From NCBI RefSeq assembly GCF_030063145.1, contig NZ_JASISM010000002.1:186001-250000 (forward strand): a stretch of 64,000 nt of DNA, written 5' to 3'. Below the pieces are notes generated by a model that searched no databases, had not been told where the DNA came from, and saw nothing but the letters and a program-made list of their open reading frames with translations. Source of the stretch: Cryobacterium sp. PH31-L1. GTDB lineage: Bacteria; Actinomycetota; Actinomycetes; Actinomycetales; Microbacteriaceae. The translations under genes and the position numbers were made by a program. How positions within the stretch are numbered: the first letter of the stretch is position 1; each line of letters begins with the position of its first letter. Below are positions 35,199-43,353 of this stretch, piece after piece.

Positions 35199-35495
35199 GT
35201 GAACCCGAACAATGGCGTTTCGGATGCCCAGAATCTGCGCGTATCGCAGCTCGGCATTCTCCAGCTCACCCCGACCGAATGGTTGGTGCGAGATTCGCAA
35301 ATGCTCGATGGCGACCCAGCCGCCCTGCTCGGAGTGATCCAGCAGAGCGGAGACGCTTATGAGGTGACCAAGCTCGGCGTGCTGACCACGAGGTGGTTCT
35401 ATTCCTCGTTCGATCGGGCCCAGGCCAGCTTTCTGGTGCGCGGCACCGCCGCCCCGCGGCAGACGCGCCAGCGAGTCTCCCAGATCACCGACTAG
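35199..35495 (+). CDS. Small conserved-looking protein of unknown function
   Basis: This 98-aa protein starts at GTG 35199 with an excellent AGGAGG ribosome-binding site at 35190-35195. It is a mixed alpha/beta protein with TPTEWLVRDSQM and GVLTTRWFYSSFDRAQASFLVRG and no recognised domain. The gene is bracketed by two copies of the same GTGCCCGATTG-armed palindrome and lies between mqo and a convergent small gene. Confidence 0.7.
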   Translation: MNPNNGVSDAQNLRVSQLGILQLTPTEWLVRDSQMLDGDPAALLGVIQQSGDAYEVTKLGVLTTRWFYSSFDRAQASFLVRGTAAPRQTRQRVSQITD

Positions 35496-35506
35496 CTTCG
35501 CCGGGT

Positions 35507-35566
35507 CGCGAGAGCGCAAAAAGTGCCCGATTGAGCATCTCAACCGGGCACTTGCGCGCCCTCGCG
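35507..35566. repeat. Long-stem palindrome (GTGCCCGATTGA arms), right copy
   Basis: The left arm CGCGAGAGCGCAAAA then AGTGCCCGATTGA pairs with TCAACCGGGCACTT...CTCGCG, with a few mismatches and an A bulge. It is a diverged copy of the element at 35027-35087, in the same orientation and 480 bp away. It sits between convergent genes. Confidence 0.88.
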
Positions 35567-35583
35567 GGGTGACGCGAGGCGGT

Positions 35584-35865
35584 CTAGACCTCGTAATTAT
35601 CGCCATCTGTTGAGGGGTCGGTCTTGCGCTCCTCTTTCTTGACGGATGCTTCGGTGCGATCCAGCAGATCGCTTACCTTGGTCTGCGCCACGGAGGCGGC
35701 GTCGCGCGCGATCGTCTCGGCCTGCGAGATGACCTTCTGCGTGGCCGGGTCGCCCCACATTTCGTGGGCTTTCGCGCTGAGCCGGTCATAGGCCTGGCGG
35801 CCGGCCTTGGATCCGAGAACGAAGCCGGTCGCGGTACCGGCGAGGAACAACAGCTTGCCTTTCAT
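35584..35865 (-). CDS. YtxH-like small membrane-anchored protein
   Basis: This 93-aa protein has an N-terminal hydrophobic segment (LLFLAGTATGFVLGSKAGRQAYDRL). The AG-x-x-G-x-x-xG-SKAGR pattern is common to YtxH-domain proteins. A helical, charged remainder ends in an acidic tail. AAGGAG lies just upstream of the ATG. Family members are often envelope or stress-associated; the role is not defined. Confidence 0.72.
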   Translation of the reverse strand: MKGKLLFLAGTATGFVLGSKAGRQAYDRLSAKAHEMWGDPATQKVISQAETIARDAASVAQTKVSDLLDRTEASVKKEERKTDPSTDGDNYEV

Positions 35866-35990
35866 TGGAACTCCTTAGGGGTTGCGGGGTATAGAGGTCG
35901 GGACGTCGGGCGGTCGGCTCGGCGCGGGTGGCGTCGCCGTCGGCCGGTCGCGGCTGACGAGATCGGGCCTCGAGGATACGCGCGGCGGGT

Positions 35991-36416
35991 CTACGCCGTG
36001 GGTTCAGCGAGGCGGGGGTCTTCCTCGTCGGCGTCGTGTCCGACGAGATCAGGGTTCGAGGGGTTGTCTGCCGGGTCGATGTCGTCGAGGTTCGGCTCGT
36101 TGTCTGCCGGGTCGATGTCGTCGAGGTTCGGCTCGTTGTCGAGGTTGTCTTGCTCGTCTTCGGCATCGCTGTCGGGCTGGGCCGCGGCGGCTTCCCCGGC
36201 GGTCGAACCGTCGTCGCTCGGGGCCGGCCCGTCGGGACCGGTGCCCGCGCTCGGGGCCGGAACGGCTGAATCTGCGTGCTCTTCGTCAGGCCCGTCCGGC
36301 CCGTCCGGCCCGACCAGCTGGTCGGGGTTGGTCGGCGACGCCGGGGCGTCGGGCGCAGATTGCGTGTCGGGGGCGTCGAGCGGCGGCTGGTTGTCGGGGT
36401 CGGAGTCGTTATTCAC
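35991..36416 (-). CDS. Acidic, disordered repeat protein
   Basis: This 141-aa protein is made almost entirely of Asp, Pro, Ala, Glu and Asn. A 12-residue unit NEPNLDDIDPAD is present twice in tandem (36-bp DNA repeat near 36055-36140), and GPDGPDGPD lies upstream. It starts at GTG 36416 after AAAGGTATCACC. There is no signal peptide or hydrophobic segment. It is probably cytoplasmic and intrinsically disordered, with no known family recognised. Confidence 0.6.
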   Translation of the reverse strand: MNNDSDPDNQPPLDAPDTQSAPDAPASPTNPDQLVGPDGPDGPDEEHADSAVPAPSAGTGPDGPAPSDDGSTAGEAAAAQPDSDAEDEQDNLDNEPNLDDIDPADNEPNLDDIDPADNPSNPDLVGHDADEEDPRLAEPTA

Positions 36417-36499
36417 GGTGATACCTTTCTGGTTCGGTCGGGTCGCGGCGGCGACCGGGCGGGCGGCACTCAAGTTATACCCCGAACGGGTGACATCCA

Positions 36500-37666
36500 T
36501 CAGGTCGCATCGCCGAGCAAAAGTGTACGAAGCGCCGTCTCGACCGAGACCCGGCCCACGGGGTCGATGGTCTCGCCGGCAAGATACAGGTCGACCACAC
36601 GCGGATCCACGTAGCTGGTGCGAGCGATCGCGGGCGTGTTGCCCAGCGCATCCGCTGCCTGCCGCATGGCTTCGGCGATGGCACGGTTGTCCTGACGCCG
36701 GCTGCGCGTCGCAGCACGCGGCGGCCGGGCAGCGGATGCCGCGGGCGCGGTCGATCCCGCCGGCCCACCAGCTGAGGCTTGCGCGCCCGGCGAACCTGCA
36801 GCACCTGCGCCGCCAGACGAGCGTGGCCGCCCAGCAGAGCCCGCCGCACCGGATACCGCCGGGAGCCCGGTCGACTCCGAGGTTGACTTCAAGCTCTCGG
36901 CGAGACTGACCGCCAGACTCTGCGCGGCGGCGGCCGTGCCCCGCAGGGTGCGAAAGTCCTTGGCCGTGAACTCGCCGCCGGTTCGTTCCTTGATGAACTC
37001 GTTGATGTCGGCGGCCGACACGATGTCCTCGATGTCGTCCAGCACCCAGGACAGTAGCGGTGCGGCCGGCCGTTCGCGCAGGCGGGCGCGCAGATACAAC
37101 GCGAGGTCGGCATCCGTTATGACGCCCTGAAACTGCTGCCCACTCTTCGCCGGAAAATTCAGCCGCACGACGTGGCCGCGTACCGTGACGTGGGAGCAGA
37201 GCAGGGTGGAAAGGCCGTGGCTGCCGTAGGTGTCGGCGTAGCGCTCGCTGCCGATGCGCAGCGAGGCGAGGTCGAGCATGCGAAACGCGGCCGCGAGGGC
37301 CCGGGTGCGCGGCGGGCCGTCGCCACGCAGCTCCCGGGTGACCTGGCCGCGCACCCGTGGCAGCGATTCGGCCAGCTGCAGCGCGCGCTCGAACTTGAGA
37401 CGGTCCTTCTGTTCGCGCCAAACCGGATGGTAGATGTACTGGCGGCGCCCGGCGGCATCGATGCCGATCGCCTGGATATGCCCGTTCGGGTGCGGCGAGA
37501 TCCAAACGTCGTTCCACGCGGGCGGAATCGCGAGCGCCGCGAATCGCTCGCGCAGCGCCGTCTCGGTGACGTTCTGCCCGGCGGGGTCGCGGTAGCTGAA
37601 GCCCGTGCCGGCGCGCCTTCGTGTGTACCCCGGCCGGGTCGGGTCACTGCGTCGTAGCCGGGTCAT
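36500..37666 (-). CDS. DNA topoisomerase IB
   Basis: This is a poxvirus/bacterial-type topoisomerase I that relaxes supercoils through a 3'-phosphotyrosine intermediate (388 aa). It shows GFSYRDPAGQNVT, IPPAWNDVWISPHPNGHIQA, YHPVWREQKDRLKF, LDLASLRIGSERYA, TAKDFRTLRGT and the catalytic Tyr352 in SYVDPRVVDLY. An insertion of about 65 Gly/Ala/Ser/Pro-rich residues (about 255-320) separates the KDFRTLRGT helix from the tyrosine segment. ATG 37666 begins the conserved part. It diverges from the radical SAM gene. Confidence 0.92.
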   Translation of the reverse strand: MTRLRRSDPTRPGYTRRRAGTGFSYRDPAGQNVTETALRERFAALAIPPAWNDVWISPHPNGHIQAIGIDAAGRRQYIYHPVWREQKDRLKFERALQLAESLPRVRGQVTRELRGDGPPRTRALAAAFRMLDLASLRIGSERYADTYGSHGLSTLLCSHVTVRGHVVRLNFPAKSGQQFQGVITDADLALYLRARLRERPAAPLLSWVLDDIEDIVSAADINEFIKERTGGEFTAKDFRTLRGTAAAAQSLAVSLAESLKSTSESTGLPAVSGAAGSAGRPRSSGGAGAAGSPGAQASAGGPAGSTAPAASAARPPRAATRSRRQDNRAIAEAMRQAADALGNTPAIARTSYVDPRVVDLYLAGETIDPVGRVSVETALRTLLLGDAT

Positions 37667-37787
37667 GCCGGTGTGGCTTCTGGTCGCATGCCGGCACACT
37701 AGTGCGATTCGCAGCCGAGCGGATGCCGTGGGCGCGGCCCGCCCGTGCCCGCTCGTGACCCTTGAACGCGCTGGCGGCACCTGTTAC

Positions 37788-37842
37788 TGCTCGCGGCACC
37801 CCTACGTAGGAGTTCCGCGAACTCTACTGAGTGCCGCGAGCA
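37788..37842. repeat. Long-stem palindrome (TGCTCGCGGCAC arms)
   Basis: Perfect 12-bp arms (37788-37799 and 37831-37842) enclose two smaller perfect palindromes, CCTACGTAGG (37801-37810) and AGTTCCGCGAACT (37811-37823). A three-way cruciform is possible. It lies between divergent genes, so a terminator role is unlikely. Confidence 0.85.
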
Positions 37843-37925
37843 AGGCGCGGGCAGCGGGCATCCGCTCGCTCCGGGTTTCTCGACCGACACTTGCAATTCA
37901 ATCGTACTTGTGTTCGACTTGCCGC

Positions 37926-39107
37926 ATGCGGTGGAGCTCACAAGAACTACAGACCGAGCGGCCAGGCGCCCTGCCGGGACTGGCCCGCCTGAACAACCTC
38001 GTGCGCAGCGTGCAGACGCCCGAGTTCGCGGGGATCACGTTCCACGAGATCCTCGCCAAGTCGGCGCTCAACCACGTGCCCGGGCAGAGCGCGCTGCCGT
38101 TCGGCTACACGATCAATCCCTATCGCGGATGCTCCCATGCCTGCACCTACTGCTTCGCCCGCCCGACGCACCAATACCTCGACCTTGATGCCGGCAAGGA
38201 TTTTGACAGCGAGATCATCGTGAAGGTGAACGTGGCCGAGGTCTTGAGAAAAGAGTTGGCGAAACCGACGTGGGGGAAGCATCCGGTGGCGCTCGGTACC
38301 AATACCGACCCGTACCAGCGCGCCGAGGGACGCTACCGCCTCATGCCGGGCATCATCGCGGCCCTCGCCGACAGCAAGACACCCATCTCCATTCTCACTA
38401 AGGGCACCCTGCTGCGCCGCGATCTCGACCTGTTGGTCGAGGCGAGCGAGCATGTTCCGGTCGATTTGGCCATGTCGATCGCCATCTACGACGACGAGTT
38501 GCAGCAATCGGTCGAGCCGGGCACCCCCACGACCACGGCACGCCTCGCCACGGTCACCGCGGTGCGCGAACGCGGCCTGGACTGCGGCATCTTTCTTATG
38601 CCCATTTTGCCTTTTCTCACCGACACCCGAGCCCACCTCGACGAGGCGCTGCGCCAGGCCAAGGCTGCCGGGGCGACGAGCGTGCTCTACTCGGGGCTCA
38701 ACCTCAAGCCCGCAGTCAAGGACTGGTATCTGCACTGGCTCGACCGCGAGCATCCCGAATTGGTCGGCCGCTACCGGGAGCTCTACGCCCGCGGACAGTA
38801 CGCCCCCAAGGAGTACCGCACCTGGCTCGCCGCCCGTATCACACCCCTCATTCGGGCGCACGGCCTCGAGCGCGGGGTCGTCGACCCTTCCACCGGCGGG
38901 CTGCGCTCCAGCGCCCTCCCGTCCTCCCCGGATCGGATGCCCGCGCCCGCCTCCCGCGCGCCCGCTCAGTTCCCGGCACCGGGCCCAGGCGCAGCACCCA
39001 GTTTAGAAACTGGGCCCGGGGTCGCAGGGTGGGCCCTGGGCTCCGAGTCCCCGCGGTCGCTGATCGCCGCCGAGCTCCCGCCCGAACTCTCACCCACCCT
39101 GTTCTGA
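37926..39107 (+). CDS. Radical SAM protein (Rv2578c-like) with repeat-encoded insertion
   Basis: This 393-aa protein has the 4Fe-4S motif CSHACTYC (Cys69, 73, 76), preceded by YTINPYRGC and followed by FARPTHQYLDLD. That is typical of the Rv2578c/SPL-like radical SAM proteins of actinobacteria, whose substrate is unknown. GTNTDPYQRAEG and ILTKGTLLRRDLDLL complete the core. Residues about 349-373 are encoded by copy F of the GGGCCC element, just before a conserved-looking tail (LIAAELPPELSPTLF). ATG 37926 is the first start ahead of the conserved region. Confidence 0.88.
   Translation: MRWSSQELQTERPGALPGLARLNNLVRSVQTPEFAGITFHEILAKSALNHVPGQSALPFGYTINPYRGCSHACTYCFARPTHQYLDLDAGKDFDSEIIVKVNVAEVLRKELAKPTWGKHPVALGTNTDPYQRAEGRYRLMPGIIAALADSKTPISILTKGTLLRRDLDLLVEASEHVPVDLAMSIAIYDDELQQSVEPGTPTTTARLATVTAVRERGLDCGIFLMPILPFLTDTRAHLDEALRQAKAAGATSVLYSGLNLKPAVKDWYLHWLDREHPELVGRYRELYARGQYAPKEYRTWLAARITPLIRAHGLERGVVDPSTGGLRSSALPSSPDRMPAPASRAPAQFPAPGPGAAPSLETGPGVAGWALGSESPRSLIAAELPPELSPTLF
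38970..39044. repeat. GGGCCC palindromic element, copy F, inside a coding sequence
   Basis: It lies within the 3' part of the radical SAM gene. It has TTCCCGGCACCGGGCCC on the left, a perfect CCCAGTTT-AG-AAACTGGG (38997-39014) and GGGTGGGCCCTGGG on the right. It is read in frame as a Pro/Gly/Ala-rich linker. Confidence 0.8.
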
Positions 39108-39119
39108 CCGGTCAAAATT

Positions 39120-39152
39120 TACGGGCCCCGGGCCCGAAAACTGGGTCCCACC
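39120..39152. repeat. GGGCCC palindromic element, partial copy G
   Basis: ACGGGCCCCGGGCCCG then AAAACTGGGTCCCA matches the left half of the family. The right half is missing. It lies 75 nt downstream of copy F. Confidence 0.65.
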
Positions 39153-39203
39153 CGCACAACCGCCCCACTCCGCCCCGGTGGCATACTTGACCAGGGGGAA
39201 AAT

Positions 39204-40520
39204 ATGTCGCTAGGTCTACCCGGCCACTTGGTGCAGTTGACGCTGGCGCGCGCCCTCGCGCGGGCGGCGCACTGGTTCGCGCTGACCTGCCTGATGGCCG
39301 CGGTCGTGTCTGTCGGCATTCTCAGCCTCACCCGCAGCCCCGAACTCTGGATCACCATCGTGGTCGTGGCCGCCATGGGTGCCCTGCTCATTCTCTTCAC
39401 CCGGCACCGCCGAATCGCACTCGCGGTCGCCTATCTCATCGTCGGAACCCTGGGCGTATACGTCTTCACCAGGAACGTGCTCGGCGTTCCCGAAGTATTC
39501 CCGGCGTCGAATATGTTCCTTGTGGCCCTGCCGAAAATGGCACTCGTCATGGTCGGCGGAGCCGGAACCACCGCCCTCGCCGGGGTGCTGTGGAGCACCG
39601 CGGCCTTCATGCTCGCCGAGACCGCCGCGTTCCTCGGCATCCTCAATACCACCGTGCCCTACCGACCCGACCTGTTCACCCTCTCCACCTACCTCGTGCT
39701 CGTCGGCGCCATGGTGCTCGCCGGAATCGACCGGCGCGCGAGTAACGCCGCCCAGCCCGCAATCCACCGTGCCGTGCAAGACGGATCCAACCGCCAGCTC
39801 CGCGACGCCCTCGACACCCGCGCCATCGCCCTACTCAACGACACGACCGTGGCCCAGCTCGTGGCTCTGTCCCTGGCCGAACCCGGCGCCCTCTCGCCGG
39901 GCCTCAAGGCGAGCCTCAACTACACGCTCGCGACCCTGCACGACACCAACTGGCTCACCGACATCGACGCCCGCACCAACACCGCCCCGCAACCGACCCT
40001 CACCCGCAAAGCCACTGAGATCGCCCCGCAACCGCCTCTCGCCGCTCCGGCCGCCAGCGACGCCTGGCTGTCGAGCGCCGTCTACACCGCCATCGAGCGT
40101 TCACGCGACCGCGGACTCGTGGTCGAAGTCACCGGCGACCGCGCCGCCCTCGCCCGCCTCGACGCCGGCAGCGACCGCGACGTGGGCCTCGCCGGGGAGC
40201 AGTGCCTCGTCAACGTCATCCTGCATGCCGGAGTCGCCTCGGCCGAGGTCGCCATCGAATCCGACGCAACCACCATTTCACTGCTCATAACGGATGCCGG
40301 CCGCGGCTTCACCGAATCGGAATCTGCCGCAGACCGTCTCGGTCTGCGGCAGTCCGTGCGGCGCCGCATCGAACAGCTCGGCGGATCCGTGCTGATCTGG
40401 AGCCGCCCCGGCGCCGGCACCAGCGTGCGCCTGACGGTCCCGGCCGCAACACACACGACCATGAACCCTGCCACCAGCCAGAACGCGCGAAACCGCCCGA
40501 CCCCGCGGACGCCCCGATGA
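39204..40520 (+). CDS. Membrane sensor-kinase-like protein, His replaced by Asn (split partner 1)
   Basis: This 438-aa protein has about six membrane helices (20-175). A short helical segment then aligns with the H-box of the larger kinase encoded at 43353-45716: IALLNDTTVAQL against INALVHDSVLSTL, so the phospho-accepting His is Asn212. A GHKL/HATPase-like domain follows (GEQCLVNVILHAG, LLITDAGRGFTE, LGLRQSVRRRIEQLGGSVLIWSRPGAGTSVRL). AGGGGG precedes the ATG. It probably acts as a pseudokinase or in trans. The stop overlaps a small bridging ORF. Confidence 0.75.
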   Translation: MSLGLPGHLVQLTLARALARAAHWFALTCLMAAVVSVGILSLTRSPELWITIVVVAAMGALLILFTRHRRIALAVAYLIVGTLGVYVFTRNVLGVPEVFPASNMFLVALPKMALVMVGGAGTTALAGVLWSTAAFMLAETAAFLGILNTTVPYRPDLFTLSTYLVLVGAMVLAGIDRRASNAAQPAIHRAVQDGSNRQLRDALDTRAIALLNDTTVAQLVALSLAEPGALSPGLKASLNYTLATLHDTNWLTDIDARTNTAPQPTLTRKATEIAPQPPLAAPAASDAWLSSAVYTAIERSRDRGLVVEVTGDRAALARLDAGSDRDVGLAGEQCLVNVILHAGVASAEVAIESDATTISLLITDAGRGFTESESAADRLGLRQSVRRRIEQLGGSVLIWSRPGAGTSVRLTVPAATHTTMNPATSQNARNRPTPRTPR

Positions 40521-40606
40521 CCCGCGCGACCCCGCCCGGCCACGCCCCAATGACCCGCGCGACCCCGCCCAGCCCCAACTGCCCGACCCGGCGGAGCCCC
40601 CGATGA
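40517..40606 (+). CDS. Small bridging ORF between the kinase-like genes (29 aa)
   Basis: It starts at ATG 40517 (overlapping the upstream stop, ATGA) and ends at TGA 40604-40606 (overlapping the next ATG, ATGA). The word ATGACCCGCGCGACCCC occurs three times, at 40517, 40550 and 40603, so the gene junction has been multiplied. The product is Pro/Thr/Arg-rich. It may exist only to carry ribosomes across the expanded junction. Confidence 0.3.
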   Translation: MTRATPPGHAPMTRATPPSPNCPTRRSPR

Positions 40607-42018
40607 CCCGCGCGACCCCCACTCCGCGCCGGCCTCGCGCGCCGGCATCCGCATCGCAGCAGCGCCTCGACCCCATCGGCGGCCTCGCCGCCTGGCCCCT
40701 CGCGCCGGTCGTCGCCCTCATCGTCGTGACCTACGCCATCGTCGCGACGATTTCGCGCATGCACGAGATCCAGATCACTGAGCTTGCCGCGGCTTCCGTC
40801 GCCGTGCTCACGATCGCGGCCGCCTTGCTGGTCTGGGCTGCGCGCCCCGACCTGGCCCCGTTCACCCGCACGCGCGCCGTTGTGATCGTCTCCCTGGGGC
40901 TCGCGGCGCACCTGCTCGCCGCGGCGAGCACCTGGCAGTTCAACGGCATGATCCAGGACGACTTCGCCCCGATCGGACTCGGCCTGCTGCTCCTCGCCCT
41001 CGCCCCGTTCCGCCCGTGGAAAGAGATCCTCGCGCTCGGCGTCTGCTCCGCGCTCGTCGTCGGCGTCACGGCCCTGGCCCAATCGCCGTTTCTCGGCATC
41101 CAGACCCCGCCTATCCTCTTCGCCATCATCGCCATGACCCAGGTGCTCGCCCCCGCCCTGGCCTCGGCGGCCTATTCTCGCCAGGTCGTCAACTCCATTC
41201 ACCGCTGGCAAACGGATGCCCGCCGCGCCATCCGCGCGCGCACCGAAGAGAGCCGCGGTCTCCTCGCTACCGAGGTGGTCGATCAGCGTCTGAAGAACCT
41301 CGGCACCGATGTGCTGCCCTTTCTGGCCGACGTCCTCGAGCGGCAGGAGCTCACCCCGGCCGACATTAAACGTGCGCGCTCCCTCGCCTTCCAGGTGCGG
41401 AGGGTGCTCGTGGCCGAGGTCGACCACACCTGGCTCGACGACCTCATCGACCGCGAACGCCTCAAACTCACCGAGCGCGGCCTCAGCCCGCTCTGCGTGA
41501 TCGCCGACCCGGAACGCCGCGCGACCGGTTTCGATTCCGATCAGCGCGCCGCCGTCGGTGCCCTGATCGTGGCCCTCTGCCGACTCAAGGGCTTCGACCC
41601 CACCAGCCTGGTCGTGCAGATCGACGGATCCGGCCAAGCCCCCGCCGACACCGACCAGATCACCCAGGCCTTCGGCCACAGCGGAGCCCGCCCGACACCG
41701 GCCGCCGACACCACGACCATTGCCATCGTGACCGCCTCCGAACAGCAGGCTGCCACCCAGGCCAAGGCCCTGGCCCGCGCGCAGGCCCGGGTGCACGCCG
41801 CCACCGCCCCCAGGCCGCGCACAACCGGGTTGAGTGCGATCGACACCATCACGATCCAGGCCGGCATCTCCCTGCCGCCGTTTCACCGCCGTCGCGCTCT
41901 GCGCCCGTACCTCAGCGTGCTGCGCGCCGTCTTCACCCGGGTGAGCGTGACCAGCCGACATCCGCTTCTCACGCTAGAATTTGACGCTGAACGCACCACG
42001 ACCAAGGGCATCAAATAA
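40603..42018 (+). CDS. Membrane signalling protein, split partner 2
   Basis: This 471-aa protein has about six membrane helices (30-190), then a cytoplasmic domain with no kinase motif. The part from VVDQRLKNLGTDVLPFLADVL to RLKGFDPTSLVVQID is similar in pattern to the C-terminal ~150 residues of the 787-aa kinase encoded at 43353-45716. The C-terminal 90 residues are basic and less conserved. Together with the preceding gene it corresponds to the two halves of that larger protein. The thymidine kinase gene overlaps its stop (TAATG). Confidence 0.65.
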   Translation: MTRATPTPRRPRAPASASQQRLDPIGGLAAWPLAPVVALIVVTYAIVATISRMHEIQITELAAASVAVLTIAAALLVWAARPDLAPFTRTRAVVIVSLGLAAHLLAAASTWQFNGMIQDDFAPIGLGLLLLALAPFRPWKEILALGVCSALVVGVTALAQSPFLGIQTPPILFAIIAMTQVLAPALASAAYSRQVVNSIHRWQTDARRAIRARTEESRGLLATEVVDQRLKNLGTDVLPFLADVLERQELTPADIKRARSLAFQVRRVLVAEVDHTWLDDLIDRERLKLTERGLSPLCVIADPERRATGFDSDQRAAVGALIVALCRLKGFDPTSLVVQIDGSGQAPADTDQITQAFGHSGARPTPAADTTTIAIVTASEQQAATQAKALARAQARVHAATAPRPRTTGLSAIDTITIQAGISLPPFHRRRALRPYLSVLRAVFTRVSVTSRHPLLTLEFDAERTTTKGIK

Positions 42019-42647
42019 TGGCGAAACTGTACTTTCGATACGGCGCCATGAACAGCGGCAAGAGCACGTCTATGCTGCAAGCGGCCTATAACTATGAGGA
42101 GCGCGGGCATCACGTGCTGCTCGCCAAACCCAGCGTTGACACTAAGGGCGACCGCGGCATCCTGTCCCGCCTCGGCGTGACCCGCGCCGTCGATTTTCTG
42201 CTCACGCCCGAAACGGATGCCTACGCCGCCTTCCAGCAGCACCGCGCGCTGGTTGTGAAAGAGTCGGGCCGTGACGTGAGCGCCCTGCTACTCGACGAAG
42301 CCCAGTTTCTCACCGAAACCCAGGTCGACGACCTGCTGCGCATCGCGATCCTGGAGAACGTGCCCGTGCTGGCCTACGGTATCCGCACGGACTTTCAAAC
42401 CGTCGCCTTTCCCGGAAGCCGGCGGCTTCTGGAGGTCTCCCACAGCCTGGAAGAGCTCAAGACCATCTGCCGCTGCGGGCGCAAAGCGGTGTTCAACGGG
42501 CGCAAGATCGACGGTGCGTTCGTATTCGACGGCGACCAGGTGGCCATCGACGGCGAAGAGGTCACCTACGAGTCGCTCTGCGGTAGCTGCTATCTCGATG
42601 AAAGCCACGGAGTGCTCAACAACCGCAGCCGGCCAGGGCCCGAATAA
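42018..42647 (+). CDS. tdk: Thymidine kinase (TK1 type)
   Basis: This enzyme phosphorylates thymidine to dTMP in nucleoside salvage (209 aa). It shows the P-loop GAMNSGKST (9-17), Walker B LLLDEAQFL, the lid-region YGIRTDFQTVAFPGSRRLLE, and the zinc-binding CRCGRKAVFNGR with CGSCY. It overlaps the previous gene (TAATG), so it appears to be translated with a signalling membrane protein, an unexpected pairing. Confidence 0.94.
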   Translation: MAKLYFRYGAMNSGKSTSMLQAAYNYEERGHHVLLAKPSVDTKGDRGILSRLGVTRAVDFLLTPETDAYAAFQQHRALVVKESGRDVSALLLDEAQFLTETQVDDLLRIAILENVPVLAYGIRTDFQTVAFPGSRRLLEVSHSLEELKTICRCGRKAVFNGRKIDGAFVFDGDQVAIDGEEVTYESLCGSCYLDESHGVLNNRSRPGPE

Positions 42648-42686
42648 AACCCAGGACGGGTTGCCGGCGGATGCGAAAAGTCACAT

Positions 42687-42692
42687 TAGGGT
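42687..42692 (+). promoter_or_regulatory. -10 box of a probable leaderless regulator transcript
   Basis: TAGGGT ends 7 nt before the ATG at 42700. Confidence 0.4.
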
Positions 42693-42699
42693 AAAACCC

Positions 42700-43353
42700 A
42701 TGTACCGCTATCGAGTGGCCCTCATCGATGACCACGAGATCGTTGCGCGCGGATTCGCCGAATTGTTCTCCACGATCCCCGAAATCGACGTCGCTGGCAC
42801 TGTCGCCACGGTGAGCGAATTGCTTGAAGCTACGCCATACGGCACCCGCATCGACCTGGTCATCCTCGACCTGCGACTCTCCGACGGGTCAACGGTCACG
42901 AGCAATGTCGACCGCCTTCGCGCCCGCGGTGCGGCCGTGCTCGCCTTCACCGGGGGAGACGACGCGCAGCTCATGCGGGCCGCAGCCCGCGCCGGCGTGC
43001 TCGGCGTCGTGCGCAAATCCGAGCCGACCGCCGTGCTGCTCGACGCCATCAGGCGGGCCGCGCGCGGTGAAACCATCGCCTCGACCGACTGGGCCGCAGC
43101 CCTCGACGGCGACCCCGACCTCGCTGACGCGGGACTCAGCCCGCGCGAACGCGAGGTACTCTCTCTCTACGCGGCCGGCGCGAAGGCGCCCCTCGTGGCG
43201 TCGCGCACCGCACTCTCCGAGGCCACCGTCATCGACTATATTCGCCGCGTCCGGTCCAAGTACGAGCGGGTCGGCCGCCCGGCCAACACCAAGATCGACC
43301 TGTACAAGCGCGCTCTGGAAGACGGCATCCTGCCCGTCCCCGGCCGCTCCTAA
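42700..43353 (+). CDS. NarL/FixJ-family response regulator
   Basis: This 217-aa protein has a receiver domain with acidic DD at 10-11, phospho-acceptor Asp57 in LVILDLRLSDGS and the Lys switch in VVRKSE. The C-terminal LuxR-type helix-turn-helix is LSPREREVLSLYAAGAKAPLVASRTALSEATV. It overlaps the large kinase gene (TAATG), which is therefore its likely cognate sensor. The DNA target is unknown. Confidence 0.92.
   Translation: MYRYRVALIDDHEIVARGFAELFSTIPEIDVAGTVATVSELLEATPYGTRIDLVILDLRLSDGSTVTSNVDRLRARGAAVLAFTGGDDAQLMRAAARAGVLGVVRKSEPTAVLLDAIRRAARGETIASTDWAAALDGDPDLADAGLSPREREVLSLYAAGAKAPLVASRTALSEATVIDYIRRVRSKYERVGRPANTKIDLYKRALEDGILPVPGRS

Noticed and set aside
37605-37925. Longer N-terminus for the radical SAM protein
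   Set aside because: The upstream frame crosses the divergent promoter region and a perfect palindrome, and encodes no conserved sequence. ATG 37926 is the better start.
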